Of a stretch of 64,000 nucleotides of DNA, positions 10,490 through 21,435 are shown one piece after another. How positions within the stretch are numbered: the stretch's first letter is position 1; each line of letters starts with the position of its first letter. This stretch comes from Brettanomyces bruxellensis (taxonomy: Eukaryota; Ascomycota; Pichiomycetes; Pichiales; Pichiaceae). A program made the position numbers and the translations under genes. The notes beneath the pieces are model-generated. The model had not been told where the DNA came from. It saw only the letters and a list, made by a program, of their open reading frames with translations, and made no database searches. The stretch spans positions 935,001-999,000 of the forward strand of contig NC_054690.1 of assembly GCF_011074885.1 (NCBI RefSeq). The letters are read 5' to 3'.

Positions 10490-10849
10490 ATGATTACAGA
10501 AAAGGCCACATGCAATAAAGTGAAGAAAAACCTTGTCTATTATAATCTCTGGTCTAATGTTACATCGGTGGATTTTTATGATAAAACGCTGGGTGAACAA
10601 TTTATGCTATTGAAGGGAAAAAATCCAAAATCCGGAAATGACAGTGCATGTATCAATGGGTACGATTATGTGCTGCCTGTTCTGAAACAGAAGAAGTTGA
10701 CAATGCAGGCTTTAGATCTGATATTTAAGCACGTATCCGAGATCGAGCACACAAAAGTTCAGAAGCTTGTGATTGGAATTACTGACTTCGACGGAACAAT
10801 CGTGTACTACAATATACATAGTGGTGTCCAAAAACCTAAGAATGCCTAA
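10490..10849 (+). CDS. SEN15: tRNA-splicing endonuclease subunit Sen15
   Basis: 119 residues, close to the yeast family length (about 128). The C-terminal half carries the Sen15 fold signature: V-I-G-I-T-D-F-D-G-T-I-V-Y-Y followed by N-I-H-S-G, matching the conserved S/T-D-x-D-x-T-I-V-Y-Y strand. Sen15 is a non-catalytic subunit of the Sen2-Sen34-Sen54-Sen15 complex that cuts introns from pre-tRNAs, at the mitochondrial surface in yeast. It ends 90 bp from the convergent SAM37 gene. Confidence 0.85.
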   Translation: MITEKATCNKVKKNLVYYNLWSNVTSVDFYDKTLGEQFMLLKGKNPKSGNDSACINGYDYVLPVLKQKKLTMQALDLIFKHVSEIEHTKVQKLVIGITDFDGTIVYYNIHSGVQKPKNA

Positions 10850-10938
10850 TTGAAATGACTAGAAACAAGAAGAAACGGAAATAATTAAGAACTATATAAA
10901 TCGGAAAGTTCGAAGTTTGCATGAACTAAATATTAATA

Positions 10939-11844
10939 TCATAAAGTTCTGACGGCAGATTGAAGGGATGATACTAAACTTAATGACCTAGGCTCTATGT
11001 GAAATGTGTTGCTAGTTTTTGAAAAGGATCCAACCAGATCGAGTAACGAAGGTGATTTTTGTCTAAGAAATTCTTTAACGAAAGTACACTTTAGTGCGGG
11101 TAAAGTATTTACCTGTAAATAACTTAGAAACAATATACCGCATGCTGATGTATCCTTTATTTTGAGTTTCTTGTATTGGGAAACTATTTCATCGAGCAAG
11201 TCTACGCATTTCATGTTTGTTAAAGCACTCTTTTTCATAGCGAGATCATTTAGTGATTTTTCAACTTGCAATTTCTGCACGTTATTCAAAACCGGGGTTG
11301 AATTCAATTCCTTCTCTTTGGCCTTTATCATTTCAAGATCGTGTGAATTCTCATCTTTGAATAAATCGTCAGCAGTTATTCCATAATTTTCGCACAAATC
11401 TGAAGCAGCACGCTTTAACCTTAAAGGTGTTCCATACTGTAACGGAAAGGGTAGGAGATTTTTGAACAATGGCCTCGTGTATTTTATATAATTATCTTTG
11501 TTGAGAAATAAATTGTAGGCAGTAATGACTTCAAATGTTTCTAGTAATGATTCCATAAACCCACCGTAGATCAAATTCATCTCCGCATCCTTTTGCTCTT
11601 CAAGTTTACCATTTCCTATAAAATTACCCTTAAGATATTCGACAATTCCTTTGTACCCATGAATCTGCTGCCCATTTTCAGTTATAAGCATAGGAAGCGT
11701 TCCATTATAAGAGCCGGAGACATTTGAATTGGGGATTAATTTAATATCGGGATAATATAAAGCCAAATAGTGTGCAATTGCTATTGAAGGCGCATCAAAT
11801 GAGGCCAACTGAGACCCATCACCCCATACATACACATTTGTCAT
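10939..11844 (-). CDS. SAM37: Sorting and assembly machinery subunit Sam37 (metaxin family)
   Basis: 301 residues (S. cerevisiae about 327). The N-terminus has a metaxin/GST-like domain: V-Y-V-W-G-D, then D-A-P-S-I-A-I-A-H-Y-L, P-N-S-N, and M-L-I-T-E-N-G-Q-Q-I-H-G-Y-K-G-I with Y-L-K-G, which is the Tom37/metaxin N-terminal motif. A helical C-terminal half follows. It is a peripheral subunit of the SAM/TOB complex that inserts beta-barrel proteins into the mitochondrial outer membrane. Weak overall conservation is normal for this family. Confidence 0.85.
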   Translation of the reverse strand: MTNVYVWGDGSQLASFDAPSIAIAHYLALYYPDIKLIPNSNVSGSYNGTLPMLITENGQQIHGYKGIVEYLKGNFIGNGKLEEQKDAEMNLIYGGFMESLLETFEVITAYNLFLNKDNYIKYTRPLFKNLLPFPLQYGTPLRLKRAASDLCENYGITADDLFKDENSHDLEMIKAKEKELNSTPVLNNVQKLQVEKSLNDLAMKKSALTNMKCVDLLDEIVSQYKKLKIKDTSACGILFLSYLQVNTLPALKCTFVKEFLRQKSPSLLDLVGSFSKTSNTFHIEPRSLSLVSSLQSAVRTL

Positions 11845-13016
11845 GTCACAATTTAGATGTATACGTGAGCACCCATAAAACGAAGGCTCAAATAATTATG
11901 AAAATAAAAAACGTCAAATAATGGTTACATTTTATAGTTTGATTTAGAACTACCTTTTTTCTATTCCAACTTGATATGAGAAAAAAATATGACAATAATA
12001 AAACAGGTGCAGGGATGCCTAAAACAAACGGAGTAAGATAATTTGTAATTTTGAATGAATGTTAGAAAAGTGCAAACAGAGTCAACCACATACCCAAACT
12101 TAAATTTCATTAAATTAAAAAAAAAGAAAAGAAAGGGGGGAAGTCAATGCAAGATAGTTCAGAAAAAGACATGTATGCTTTGAACTTCAGGTACGATTAC
12201 CATTGAAATCACGATGTAGACCTTTATTGAAAATTCTTAGGCATATTGGTTTCAAGGTCAAGCGAAGCGTATTTTCATCAAATAAACACAGAAGCAGTTT
12301 CAATTACATCTAAAAATGTACTTGGGCTAAGAGTAATATATGACAAATTTATCATAACGCCACATGAAGTTTAGTACCTCCTATTGCCGTTTTAGTACTA
12401 TTTCGAGGGCCTCTATTTCAACGTTGTGCGGCTCAAAAGTTTTCAGTTGATTTAATATTTAGAATGAGTAATAATAGTTCTAGGGTAAAATATTTTCTTT
12501 TGGTACGAAAAAAGCCATGGCCATTGTTCTTAGGAGATGCCCCTACTACATAGAAGGAGTGTATAAGAAAGAGAAAAAGTTTGCTACCGGATTGGGAAGG
12601 TTTTATGTCATAATATTGACGGCATCTCGGCGATGCAATATCAAATGCCACCAGGCTGTTAACATATTTGTAGTATTGTCAAAGTTTTCAGCTTGCATCC
12701 TTGAATCACTGTCATGTGGAAAATTTTTATTGATGATCAGCCGATATACAATGTTGATAAGAACGAAATATTTCATAAAGAAGGTTTTTTATAAAAAATT
12801 CAAATATGGTGAATTATTCCGGATCATATTTTACAATTACATAGTTATCAGCTCCATATATATATCAAAAGAATCTATGATCGATTCAACACAAAAAACT
12901 GAAGTCATCCATCTTAAGTCTTCGTTTTGTTGTTCTAGGGTTTTAGTTAGTGGTATTGTTTTTGTTTCCCATTTATTTCAGCTTCTACCTTCCAATTATA
13001 GTAGGCATTTTTAGGC
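11845..13016. promoter_or_regulatory. Divergent region SAM37 / permease
   Basis: 1.17 kb upstream of the permease. One GATAAG motif (12756-12761), the core of GATA-factor sites that control nitrogen-regulated permeases in yeasts, lies about 260 bp before the ATG. A purine-rich patch is at about 12119-12142. A 165-codon reading frame (12517-13014) occupies the proximal half and is listed separately. Confidence 0.45.
12517..13014 (+). CDS. Uncharacterised reading frame directly upstream of permease, doubtful
   Basis: 165 codons from an ATG to a TAG that lies two bases before the permease ATG, in a different frame. The predicted protein is rich in Ile, Phe, Lys and Cys and has no motif I recognise. 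Its base composition is that of the surrounding spacer. A frame of this length is somewhat longer than expected by chance in such DNA, but the position inside the permease promoter argues for a chance frame or a leader frame rather than a gene. Confidence 0.15.
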   Translation: MAIVLRRCPYYIEGVYKKEKKFATGLGRFYVIILTASRRCNIKCHQAVNIFVVLSKFSACILESLSCGKFLLMISRYTMLIRTKYFIKKVFYKKFKYGELFRIIFYNYIVISSIYISKESMIDSTQKTEVIHLKSSFCCSRVLVSGIVFVSHLFQLLPSNYSRHF

Positions 13017-14819
13017 ATGACACCGAATTCGGTTGAAAAAAGCAGTCAAGGATCTGTGGCGGAGATAGGAACCAACAAAAGTTATTCTGCTGATGCTGTC
13101 AGCACACATAGCTATGAGGATAACAGTTCAGATCGTCGAGTAAAAACACAACCAAGAGGTCTGAAGGGCCATATAAAAAACTTTTGCGATGGATTCAAGA
13201 TATATAAACCAGAACTGGGCGTCGATACAAGCAAGATGACAGATCTGGAAAAGGCCAATGTTAACGCTGCAAGTGCTCCATTGAAGAGGAAACTAAAAAG
13301 CAGGCACATTCAGATGATATCTATTGGAAGTGCAATTGGAACAGGTTTGTTTGTTGGTGCTGGTAGCGCCTTGAGTACAGGTGGCCCTGCATCTGTAATA
13401 ATATGCTACTTTCTGGTTGGTGCAATGATTTTCAGTACAGTTCAGGCATTGGGTGAGTTAGCAGTTGCATTTCCTGTTGCAGGCTCTTTTCTTCCCCTTT
13501 GCAGCAGATTTTTATCTCCCGCATGGGGCTTTACCATTGCTTGGAATTACGCAATGCAATGGTTTATTCTTTTACCTTTGGAATTGGTTGCCGCATCCAT
13601 GACAATTAAATACTGGAATACATCGGTTAATTCTTCTGTTTGGGTTACTGTATTTTTTGTTGTTATCATGATTATCAATATTTTTGGTGTTAGAGGTTAT
13701 GCTGAAGTGGAATTCATTCTTTCATTCCTCAAAGTCATTGCCATTGTTGGCTTTGCAATATTAGGTATCATATTGAATTGTGGTGGTGGCCCGGTTGGTG
13801 GTTACATAGGTGCCAAATACTTCTATAATCCTGGTGCGTTTGCTAACGGATTTAAAGGTTTCTGCTCTGTTTTTGTTACTGCAGCTTTTTCATTTGCGGG
13901 TACCGAACTTGTGGGTCTCACATCTGCCGAAACAGAGAACCCAGCAAAGACACTCCCTACTGCAACGAAGCAAGTTTTCTGGAGAATTACACTTTTCTAT
14001 ATCGTTTCTTTGACGCTTATTGGTCTCTTGGTTCCTTATAACGATAAAAGATTGCTTGGAGCCAGTTCCAGTGACGCAAATGCTTCACCATTTGTTATAG
14101 CAATTGAAAATGCACATATTAAGGTTCTTCCGTCCATATTTAACGGCGTTATTCTTGTCTCTATTTTGTCCGTGGCAAACTCTGCAGTCTTTGCATGCTC
14201 TCGTACACTCGCATCTCTTGCTGACCAGAGTTTTGCACCAAAATGTTTTGGATACATTGATCGCAAAGGAAGGCCACTGATTTCAGTTGGAATCTCTTTA
14301 TTATTTGGACTTCTTTCTTATCTTGCGGCTTCCCCCAAGGAAGATATTGTATTCACATGGCTTATGGCACTTTCTGGCCTTTCGTCCATTTGCACTTGGG
14401 CTGTTATTTGTCTTTCACATATTAGATTTCGCAGGGCAATGACAGTACAAGGAAGAAGTCTTGACGAATTACGTTTCAAATCTATATGTGGTGTTACTGG
14501 ATCATATCTTGGATTTGTACTAAATATTGTGGTGTTAATAGTTGAATTCTGGATTTCTCTCTTTCCTCTCGGAGCAGATCCAAGTGCCCAAGCATTTTTT
14601 GAAAATTACATAAGTATTGTCGTCAACATATTGTTTATTATTGGTTATATTTTATGGAAGAGAAGAAAGACTATTTTGTGGATTCGGGCAAAGGATATCG
14701 ATCTTATTACTGGAAGAACAGATTATGATGCCGAACTCAATAGAAGAGAAAGGGCAGAGAGGAAAGCATACCTGCATTCCAAACCTTGGTGGTATAGAGT
14801 TTATAAATTCTGGTGTTAA
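13017..14819 (+). CDS. Amino-acid permease, GAP1-like (YAT family)
   Basis: 600 residues, 12 predicted membrane segments between about residues 98 and 555, hydrophilic ends. The first segment begins I-S-I-G-S-A-I-G-T-G-L-F-V-G, the substrate-binding signature of APC permeases. F-V-T-A-A-F-S-F-A-G-T-E-L-V-G-L, V-F-W-R-I-T-L-F-Y, L-V-P-Y-N-D and the C-terminal P-W-W-Y-R-V-Y-K-F-W-C tail closely follow Gap1. Gap1 is a plasma-membrane general amino-acid transporter with proton symport, controlled by nitrogen source through ubiquitination of N-terminal lysines; the N-terminus here is lysine-rich. Substrate range cannot be decided because these genes are multiplied in yeasts. Codon 421 (14277-14279) is CTG at a leucine conserved in Gap1. 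Confidence 0.9.
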   Translation: MTPNSVEKSSQGSVAEIGTNKSYSADAVSTHSYEDNSSDRRVKTQPRGLKGHIKNFCDGFKIYKPELGVDTSKMTDLEKANVNAASAPLKRKLKSRHIQMISIGSAIGTGLFVGAGSALSTGGPASVIICYFLVGAMIFSTVQALGELAVAFPVAGSFLPLCSRFLSPAWGFTIAWNYAMQWFILLPLELVAASMTIKYWNTSVNSSVWVTVFFVVIMIINIFGVRGYAEVEFILSFLKVIAIVGFAILGIILNCGGGPVGGYIGAKYFYNPGAFANGFKGFCSVFVTAAFSFAGTELVGLTSAETENPAKTLPTATKQVFWRITLFYIVSLTLIGLLVPYNDKRLLGASSSDANASPFVIAIENAHIKVLPSIFNGVILVSILSVANSAVFACSRTLASLADQSFAPKCFGYIDRKGRPLISVGISLLFGLLSYLAASPKEDIVFTWLMALSGLSSICTWAVICLSHIRFRRAMTVQGRSLDELRFKSICGVTGSYLGFVLNIVVLIVEFWISLFPLGADPSAQAFFENYISIVVNILFIIGYILWKRRKTILWIRAKDIDLITGRTDYDAELNRRERAERKAYLHSKPWWYRVYKFWC

Positions 14820-15095
14820 TCATGGCGCTTTTATCAATTTATATTTAGTTTACGGATATAGAAAATTTATTACGACGTTTTGCATTTATAAGGAAAGGAG
14901 TAGATATGGTACGTACTTTTAACTAAGCATACATAGTTAATCAATTTTGTTTCGAAGAGGTGGGGGGGAAAAAATAGTAAAAAAAGAAAACTACAAAAAA
15001 CAGTGTTAAATGATATCTTGCAAAATTTCAGAGTTAACTTACAGTCGTTAGATCATTCAGCCAAAGTCATTTCAATCTGACCGATAAGTTCAAAG

Positions 15096-17120
15096 ATGGT
15101 TGCATCGGTGGTACCACAAAAAAGAAAAACAGCGGAAATAGAAGACAGTGATGACGTGCCGGCCAAGAACACGAAGTTAAACCCTTTAGAAGAGTTAAAA
15201 ACCAAGCTTTCTTACAGTAAATGGATGAAAAGTATTCGTACTACGTTAAAAACTAAGGATAGAGATGCTATTGTGACAAAGTTTGAGGAATATTTGACTA
15301 TTTTTAAAAATGATGGCAAAGTTTGGGCGCAATACATCAAGTACGAGATGGAACACCCCCCAGAAGGCCAAGAAATTGATAAACAGAAAATCGAAAAGAT
15401 GTTTGCTCAAACTTTGACTAAAGTTTGCGATCTTGATCTTTGGAAGATGTATCTTAAGTATGTACAAAAAATCCATCCTACTGCTTCCAAATCACAGGAA
15501 GAGCAAGATTTGGCAAGATCTGTCGTATTAAAAGCTTTCCAGTTTGCGGCCGAAAACGTGGGCATAGATTATCTCAGATCTTCTGAGTTGTGGACGGAAT
15601 ATATCAAATATTTAAACGGTTGGAAACCAACAAATGCAAATGAAGCTGCTACAAAGACCGAACTCACTCGTCAGGTAATGGTGAGGATGATATCAGTTCC
15701 TTCTTTACAGCTTGAAGAAAACTGGAAAATGTATATTCGGTTTGAAAATGCCGTTGATCAGGCAAAGGCAAGAAAAAATATAAACGATCACTCACCGGAT
15801 TTCATGAAACTTAGGCCGTTAAGTCAGGAGTTGTATTCAATTACGAATCTTCTTAAGGAGAATAATGAAAGAAGACATAGTAGAAAGCAGCTGGCAAGAT
15901 TTGCACTTTGGATTAAATGGGAACGCGCTAACAAATTATCACTCACCGATGATGCGGTTGAAAAAAGAGTTAATTATGTTTATCGTCTATCTACTCAAAT
16001 GGCTAGATATCAGCCAGAAGTTTGGTATAATTATGCTTCGTATCTTCTTTCAAAAAAGAAGGAGGATGAAGCATTAGACATTATACGTGACGGACTATTG
16101 ATCAATCCGCAAAGTCTGTGCTTAACCTATCAGTTGGCAAACTGTCACGAGGCGCAATCGGACCTCAAGGCTACACAGAAAGTTTGGATTGCCCTAATAG
16201 ATTATCTAAAAAAGGAATACGAATATTTGAAACCGGATCCACAGAAAAACAAAGAATTAGATGAACATGCGAAAACCATTTGTAGTTGCTATATTATGCT
16301 AATGAAGCAAACTAAACGGATGGCAACCATTAAGGAGGTCAGGAGAGCATTTGCCTTGGCAAGAAAGTTTGAAAAGGTATCTTGGCAGGTTTATGTTAGT
16401 TACGCTTTGATCGAATATCAATGCAATGAAGTCAAAGTTGCTGTCAGATCTTTTGAACTTGCGATGCGCCACTTTGGAAAAATTTATGATTTTGTGTCAG
16501 CCTATCTTGACTTCCTCATTGGGATTAAGGACATGACAAATTGTAAGAAGGTGATTGAAATTAGTCTTGACACGTTAAAGGAAGATCCTGAAGCCACGAC
16601 CAAACTTTTCAGAAGATACATGAAGATAGAGCTCAGCTTTGGGGACACAAATTCAATTAGATCACTTGAGAACAGATTCATCGCCAGATTTCCCGATACA
16701 ACACCTTTTGAGCTTTCGGTTATGAACTTTGAAAGTGACTATGAGAAGTACAATGCTTGTTTGACAACTGACAAATATATATCTAACAAAATAGGTGCCA
16801 GGAAGATTACAGGAGAAAAGCCTGCATCAATAGTGGAAAATAATAGTATTCCTATAACTGATAATGAAGTTGTATCTGGACTTTCCGTGGGCCCGGAAAT
16901 AACCAATACTATGGATGCAAATGCTTCTACGCAAGGTATACAAAATGCAACGAGTGTTGATAATATGCAACAGATGGTTCCACCACGAAAACCATTTGTA
17001 GTGCGAGATGAGGTTTACAACTTGCTTCGTGTGCTACCAAAAGCTGACTACTATAGCAACCAACCGAAGATATTTGATGTAAAGAAGACGGTGAAGTTCC
17101 TCCGGGGGTTGAATATATAG
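15096..17120 (+). CDS. RNA14: Cleavage factor IA subunit Rna14 (CstF-77)
   Basis: 674 residues (S. cerevisiae 677). After a short charged N-terminus, about 12 HAT (half-TPR) repeats run from about residue 35 to 560, with typical W-x-x-Y-I/L-K pairs such as V-W-A-Q-Y-I-K-Y-E and L-W-K-M-Y-L-K-Y. A low-complexity linker follows. The C-terminal segment D-V-K-K-T-V-K-F-L-R-G-L is the monkeytail that docks Rna15. The protein is the scaffold of the CF IA complex in pre-mRNA 3' end cleavage and polyadenylation. It converges on ADE6 with a 181-bp gap. Confidence 0.94.
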   Translation: MVASVVPQKRKTAEIEDSDDVPAKNTKLNPLEELKTKLSYSKWMKSIRTTLKTKDRDAIVTKFEEYLTIFKNDGKVWAQYIKYEMEHPPEGQEIDKQKIEKMFAQTLTKVCDLDLWKMYLKYVQKIHPTASKSQEEQDLARSVVLKAFQFAAENVGIDYLRSSELWTEYIKYLNGWKPTNANEAATKTELTRQVMVRMISVPSLQLEENWKMYIRFENAVDQAKARKNINDHSPDFMKLRPLSQELYSITNLLKENNERRHSRKQLARFALWIKWERANKLSLTDDAVEKRVNYVYRLSTQMARYQPEVWYNYASYLLSKKKEDEALDIIRDGLLINPQSLCLTYQLANCHEAQSDLKATQKVWIALIDYLKKEYEYLKPDPQKNKELDEHAKTICSCYIMLMKQTKRMATIKEVRRAFALARKFEKVSWQVYVSYALIEYQCNEVKVAVRSFELAMRHFGKIYDFVSAYLDFLIGIKDMTNCKKVIEISLDTLKEDPEATTKLFRRYMKIELSFGDTNSIRSLENRFIARFPDTTPFELSVMNFESDYEKYNACLTTDKYISNKIGARKITGEKPASIVENNSIPITDNEVVSGLSVGPEITNTMDANASTQGIQNATSVDNMQQMVPPRKPFVVRDEVYNLLRVLPKADYYSNQPKIFDVKKTVKFLRGLNI

Positions 17121-17301
17121 AGTTTAAAAACTAATATACAATATTTTATCAACAAATCTTAGCAAATTATGAATGTTTATTATATTGTAGTCAAAACGAA
17201 AGGGAAAAAGACAGGGAAAAAATCATACACGTTAGCTGAAAGGCAACAAAATAAACAGTGAAACATAGCAACAGACATTTAGAAGTGCGGCAGCCAAACG
17301 T

Positions 17302-20300
17302 CTAATTCTCGCCACTCTGCTTTTGAGCCCAAACTCTTGCATTACGGAACAATCTAATCCAAGGACCGTAACCTAACCATTCCTTAGCCTTGTCAGCTGG
17401 ATAGTAAGAGTTTGCCTCAAGACGCGAAACACGCTCCGGATGAGGCATCATGGCAAGCACACGACCATTTGGTGTACGAACACCGGCAATACCATCAGGA
17501 GAACCATTTGGATTGAATGGATATCTCTCTGTTGGAACACCATAGTTATCAACGTAACGAACAGCAGTAAGACCTTGCTTATTAAACTCAGCCTGCTCTT
17601 CAGAAGACGCAAATGTCGCGCGACCTTCACCATGAGCAACAGCTATTGGTATATGAGATCCCTGCATACCATCCAAAAATAAGCAGGAGTTTGACTCATC
17701 GACAGAGTCACTGGACACCTCAAGTGTGCAAACACGAGCTTCGTATTGCTCAGAACGGTTCCTTTCAAAAGAAGGCCAGAATTCAGCTCCAGGTATAAGC
17801 TGTTTGAGTCTTGTTAGGAATTGACAACCATTGCAACTTCCAAATGCAAAAGTATCCTTTCTGTCGTTGAAGAACGAACGGAACTCTTCCTTGGCATGAG
17901 AGTTGTAAAGAACAGATTTAGCCCAACCACTACCAGCACCAAGCACATCACCGTAGGAGAAACCACCACAGGCGGCAAAACCGCAGAAGTCCTTTAGAGA
18001 GACACGTCCGGTAAGAATATCGGTCATGTGCACATCATAAGTCTCAAAGCCGGCTTGGTCAAAGCACCAGGCCATCTCAAGCTGCGAGTTAACACCTTGT
18101 TCACGCAAAATGGCCACCTTAGGGCGACTACCGGTAAAGGTGCTGATGCCAAGATCATTTGAAGGATCAAACGTAATCTTGTAAGAAAGACCGGGATCGG
18201 AGTTGTCTGAAATTGCCTGGAATTCTTGATCTGCAGATTGTGGGTTGTCTCTGAGACGTTGGATGGAATGCGATGTGGCGCTCCAAAGCTGCTCAAGATG
18301 TGATCTAGTCGATGACAAAATTTCTTCACCAGCTGCGAGAACGCGAACATTGTGCGAGCTAAATTCTGGATTGGCAACAACGCTGACAGCAGATTCAGGC
18401 ACGCCATGGCTGGTAAGAACGGCAGTAAATGCCTTGAGGTTTTCCTTGTTAACCTGGAAAACGGCACCAAGCTCCTCGTTATACAAAGTCTGGATTGCAA
18501 GATCAGCCTCTTCTGGCAAGGAGATAGTGATACCACAATGGCCGGCAAATGCCATTTCAAGAAGAGAAACAAGCAAACCACCATCAGAACGATCGTGATA
18601 TGCTTCAACGTAAGTGCTGCCGTGAAGTTCAATAAGAGCCTCGAGGAAGTTCTTAAGAAGAGAAGTATCGCGAACATCGGCACATGACTCACCGATCTCA
18701 CCATAGCATTGTGCAAGAGACGTAGCACCGAGAGATTTGTGACCACATCCCAAATCAACGAGAACAAGACTACTGTCACTGTCATGCGCGAGATCAGGAG
18801 TCCAGGTCTTGGAAGTATCGTTAACACCACAGAATGAAGTGATACAAAGTGCAAGTGGCGAAACAACCTCCGTAGAGTCCCAGCTCATACGCATAGAAGT
18901 AGAGTCCTTACCGACGGGAATTTCAACACCGAGGTCTGGGCAAAGCTCCATGGCAATAGCACGGACAGCCTGATAAAGAGCAGTACCCTCACCAGGAGTA
19001 CCTGCTGAAGACATCCAGTTGGCAGAAATTTTAACTCTATTGAGGGCACGAACATCGGCAGCAAAAAGATTAGTCAAGGACTCAGCAATGGCCAATCTGG
19101 CAGAGGCCTCTGCCGAGATAAGTGCAACGTTTGGACGCTCACCAGTAGCCAAAGCATCACCTGTTGTGATAACTCCAGGTCCACCAAGCGAGGTGGCTGC
19201 AACACCAACATCAGCAACTGGAACTTGCCATGGTCCAACAAACTGGTCTCTGTCGATAAGTCCGGTAACCGTACGATCACCAATTGTGATGAGGAACGAC
19301 TTAGAACCAACGCATGGAAGTTGAAGAACACGAGACAAGCTCTCGGAGAGGGGAACAGAAACAATTTCGTCGTTGGTAGAATCAGCAAGATCGGCATTTG
19401 GATCGACCGTCTTAACGAACGTCAACTTCTTCAACTCTGGTTGTTTCGTGTTGTCGGTAAGGTGCAAACGAGGAGGCTTACCAAACAACAAACTCATGTC
19501 CAAATCGATAGGAGTGGTCTTCAAAAGCTTGTCCGTGAGAACCAACCGCTCCTCACTGGTAGCAACGCCAACGACAGCAAATGGACAACGTTCACGGACA
19601 CAGAGAGCCTTGAAACGTTCAAGATCCTTTGGTGCAACTGCCAGCACATATCTCTCCTGGGACTCGTTACACCATAATTCCATAGGAGACATACCAGGCT
19701 CCAATGAAGGAATATTACGCAACTCAAAGCGACCTCCAAGGCCATTATCATGAACCAACTCAGGGAAAGCATTGGAAAGACCACCGGCACCAACATCATG
19801 GATACACTCGATAGGTGATCTGCTTCCCTGGGAATTGCATGCATCAATAACTTGTTGGGCACGACGCTGCATCTCAGGATTACCACGTTGAACTGAGGCA
19901 AAATCTAACTCTGCAGATCCTTCACCAGAACCAACAGAAGAGGCGGCACCTCCACCCAAACCAATGAGCATCGAAGGACCTCCTAGAACAATTAGATTTG
20001 CACCTGGAGTCACCTTGTAGTCTGACTTGAGAGCCAACTGAGGACGAACACATCCAAGACCACCTGCAAGCATGATTGGCTTATGGAAGCCTCTGAACAC
20101 ACGCTTGCCGGATTCATCCGAACCACTTTCCTTTGTAGTCAACGTACAGAAGAAACCAGTGATGGCAGGACGTCCAAACTCATTATTGAATGCCGCAGAA
20201 CCCAAAGGTGCATCAATCATTATTTGCAAAGGCGATGCAATGTGCGATGGTCTTCCAACATCGGCGGCTTCCCATGGTTGTGATAGACCAGGAATGTGCA

Positions 20301-21435
20301 AATCACTGACAACGTAACCTGAAAGACCACAACGTGTCTTTGATCCACGACCAACGGCAGCCTCATCTCTGATCTCACCACCAGAACCGGTGGCTGCACC
20401 AGGGAAAGGAGAAACCGCCGTAGGATGGTTGTGAGTCTCCACCTTTATCAAAGTATGAACTCTCTCCGACTTTGAACTCCAGCGGTTTCCAGCACTAGCA
20501 TCTGGATACCACAGATAGGCATCAAAACCATCATAGACAGCTGCATTATCACTGTAAGCTGAAATGGTGTACTGAGGATTCTTTTCGTGAGTATTACGAA
20601 TCATTGAAAACAAAGAACGCTGCATTGGTTTGCCGTCAATAGTCCAACCAGCATTGAAAACCTTGTGACGGCAATGCTCAGAGTTCACCTGGGCAAACAT
20701 GAACAGCTCCACATCGGTTGGGTTGCGGTGCAAGGTGTCCTTGAATGCTTTGATAAGATATGCCATTTCATCTTTACCCAAAGCAAGACCAAGCTCCTTA
20801 TTTGCCTTTGCAAGAGCATCCTTCGATTTGAGAATATCAACTGTGACAAGCGGTCTTGGAGCCTCACTAGCAAACAAGTCGGAAAACTGGGGTGCCTTGT
20901 TGTCAACGTAAAGAGCATGTGTCATTCTGTCATAGACAGTACTAAGGCAGTTGAATTTATCACGGCGAAGATGTTCTAAAATTGGGAATCCTGGACGAAC
21001 CTCGAGCAAGATACCAGTACCACGTTCAACACGACTAACAACATTTCCCAAACCGCAAACCTGTGTGATGTTTGTAGCCTTCGAAGACCAAGGGGAAATT
21101 GTTCCTGGCCTTGGAAGAACTCTCAAAAGATGAACTGAGTCCGGCAACTGGTATTTTCCACTTTCATCCTTAACGGCGGCACACAAGACCTTGTTCAAAT
21201 CGTCATCCTTGTCTAACGGATGGTCATATTGAAGAAGAATATCGAGCTTCTTCAACTGATCCTCAGTTAATGCCTTAACACCTTCTGCCAACTCCACGTA
21301 ATGAATCTGGCAAGATCTAACACGTGTGACAACCGAGGAATTCACAAGCTTGTTGATTGCGGATACAAGCCTAGTGACACGAAAACTGGAAAGAGCCTCC
21401 GGTCCGGCTAATGTGAGCATTTCTGTTTCGGCCAT
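17302..21435 (-). CDS. ADE6: Phosphoribosylformylglycinamidine synthase
   Basis: 1377 residues, one polypeptide of the large PurL type (S. cerevisiae 1358). It converts FGAR plus glutamine and ATP to FGAM in de novo purine synthesis. The synthetase halves carry [29 protein letters not shown] and D-R-S-D-G-G-L. The C-terminal glutaminase has its nucleophile Cys in G-S-C-N-G-C-Q (near residue 1198) and the His in P-H-P-E-R-V (near 1332). All catalytic elements look intact. Base composition is more GC-rich than neighbours, as expected for a long, well-expressed gene. Confidence 0.97.
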   Translation of the reverse strand: MAETEMLTLAGPEALSSFRVTRLVSAINKLVNSSVVTRVRSCQIHYVELAEGVKALTEDQLKKLDILLQYDHPLDKDDDLNKVLCAAVKDESGKYQLPDSVHLLRVLPRPGTISPWSSKATNITQVCGLGNVVSRVERGTGILLEVRPGFPILEHLRRDKFNCLSTVYDRMTHALYVDNKAPQFSDLFASEAPRPLVTVDILKSKDALAKANKELGLALGKDEMAYLIKAFKDTLHRNPTDVELFMFAQVNSEHCRHKVFNAGWTIDGKPMQRSLFSMIRNTHEKNPQYTISAYSDNAAVYDGFDAYLWYPDASAGNRWSSKSERVHTLIKVETHNHPTAVSPFPGAATGSGGEIRDEAAVGRGSKTRCGLSGYVVSDLHIPGLSQPWEAADVGRPSHIASPLQIMIDAPLGSAAFNNEFGRPAITGFFCTLTTKESGSDESGKRVFRGFHKPIMLAGGLGCVRPQLALKSDYKVTPGANLIVLGGPSMLIGLGGGAASSVGSGEGSAELDFASVQRGNPEMQRRAQQVIDACNSQGSRSPIECIHDVGAGGLSNAFPELVHDNGLGGRFELRNIPSLEPGMSPMELWCNESQERYVLAVAPKDLERFKALCVRERCPFAVVGVATSEERLVLTDKLLKTTPIDLDMSLLFGKPPRLHLTDNTKQPELKKLTFVKTVDPNADLADSTNDEIVSVPLSESLSRVLQLPCVGSKSFLITIGDRTVTGLIDRDQFVGPWQVPVADVGVAATSLGGPGVITTGDALATGERPNVALISAEASARLAIAESLTNLFAADVRALNRVKISANWMSSAGTPGEGTALYQAVRAIAMELCPDLGVEIPVGKDSTSMRMSWDSTEVVSPLALCITSFCGVNDTSKTWTPDLAHDSDSSLVLVDLGCGHKSLGATSLAQCYGEIGESCADVRDTSLLKNFLEALIELHGSTYVEAYHDRSDGGLLVSLLEMAFAGHCGITISLPEEADLAIQTLYNEELGAVFQVNKENLKAFTAVLTSHGVPESAVSVVANPEFSSHNVRVLAAGEEILSSTRSHLEQLWSATSHSIQRLRDNPQSADQEFQAISDNSDPGLSYKITFDPSNDLGISTFTGSRPKVAILREQGVNSQLEMAWCFDQAGFETYDVHMTDILTGRVSLKDFCGFAACGGFSYGDVLGAGSGWAKSVLYNSHAKEEFRSFFNDRKDTFAFGSCNGCQFLTRLKQLIPGAEFWPSFERNRSEQYEARVCTLEVSSDSVDESNSCLFLDGMQGSHIPIAVAHGEGRATFASSEEQAEFNKQGLTAVRYVDNYGVPTERYPFNPNGSPDGIAGVRTPNGRVLAMMPHPERVSRLEANSYYPADKAKEWLGYGPWIRLFRNARVWAQKQSGEN

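Noticed and set aside
18024..18866. 280-codon frame overlapping ADE6 on the same strand
   Set aside because: Out-of-frame reading of a well-conserved GC-richer gene; no family resemblance.
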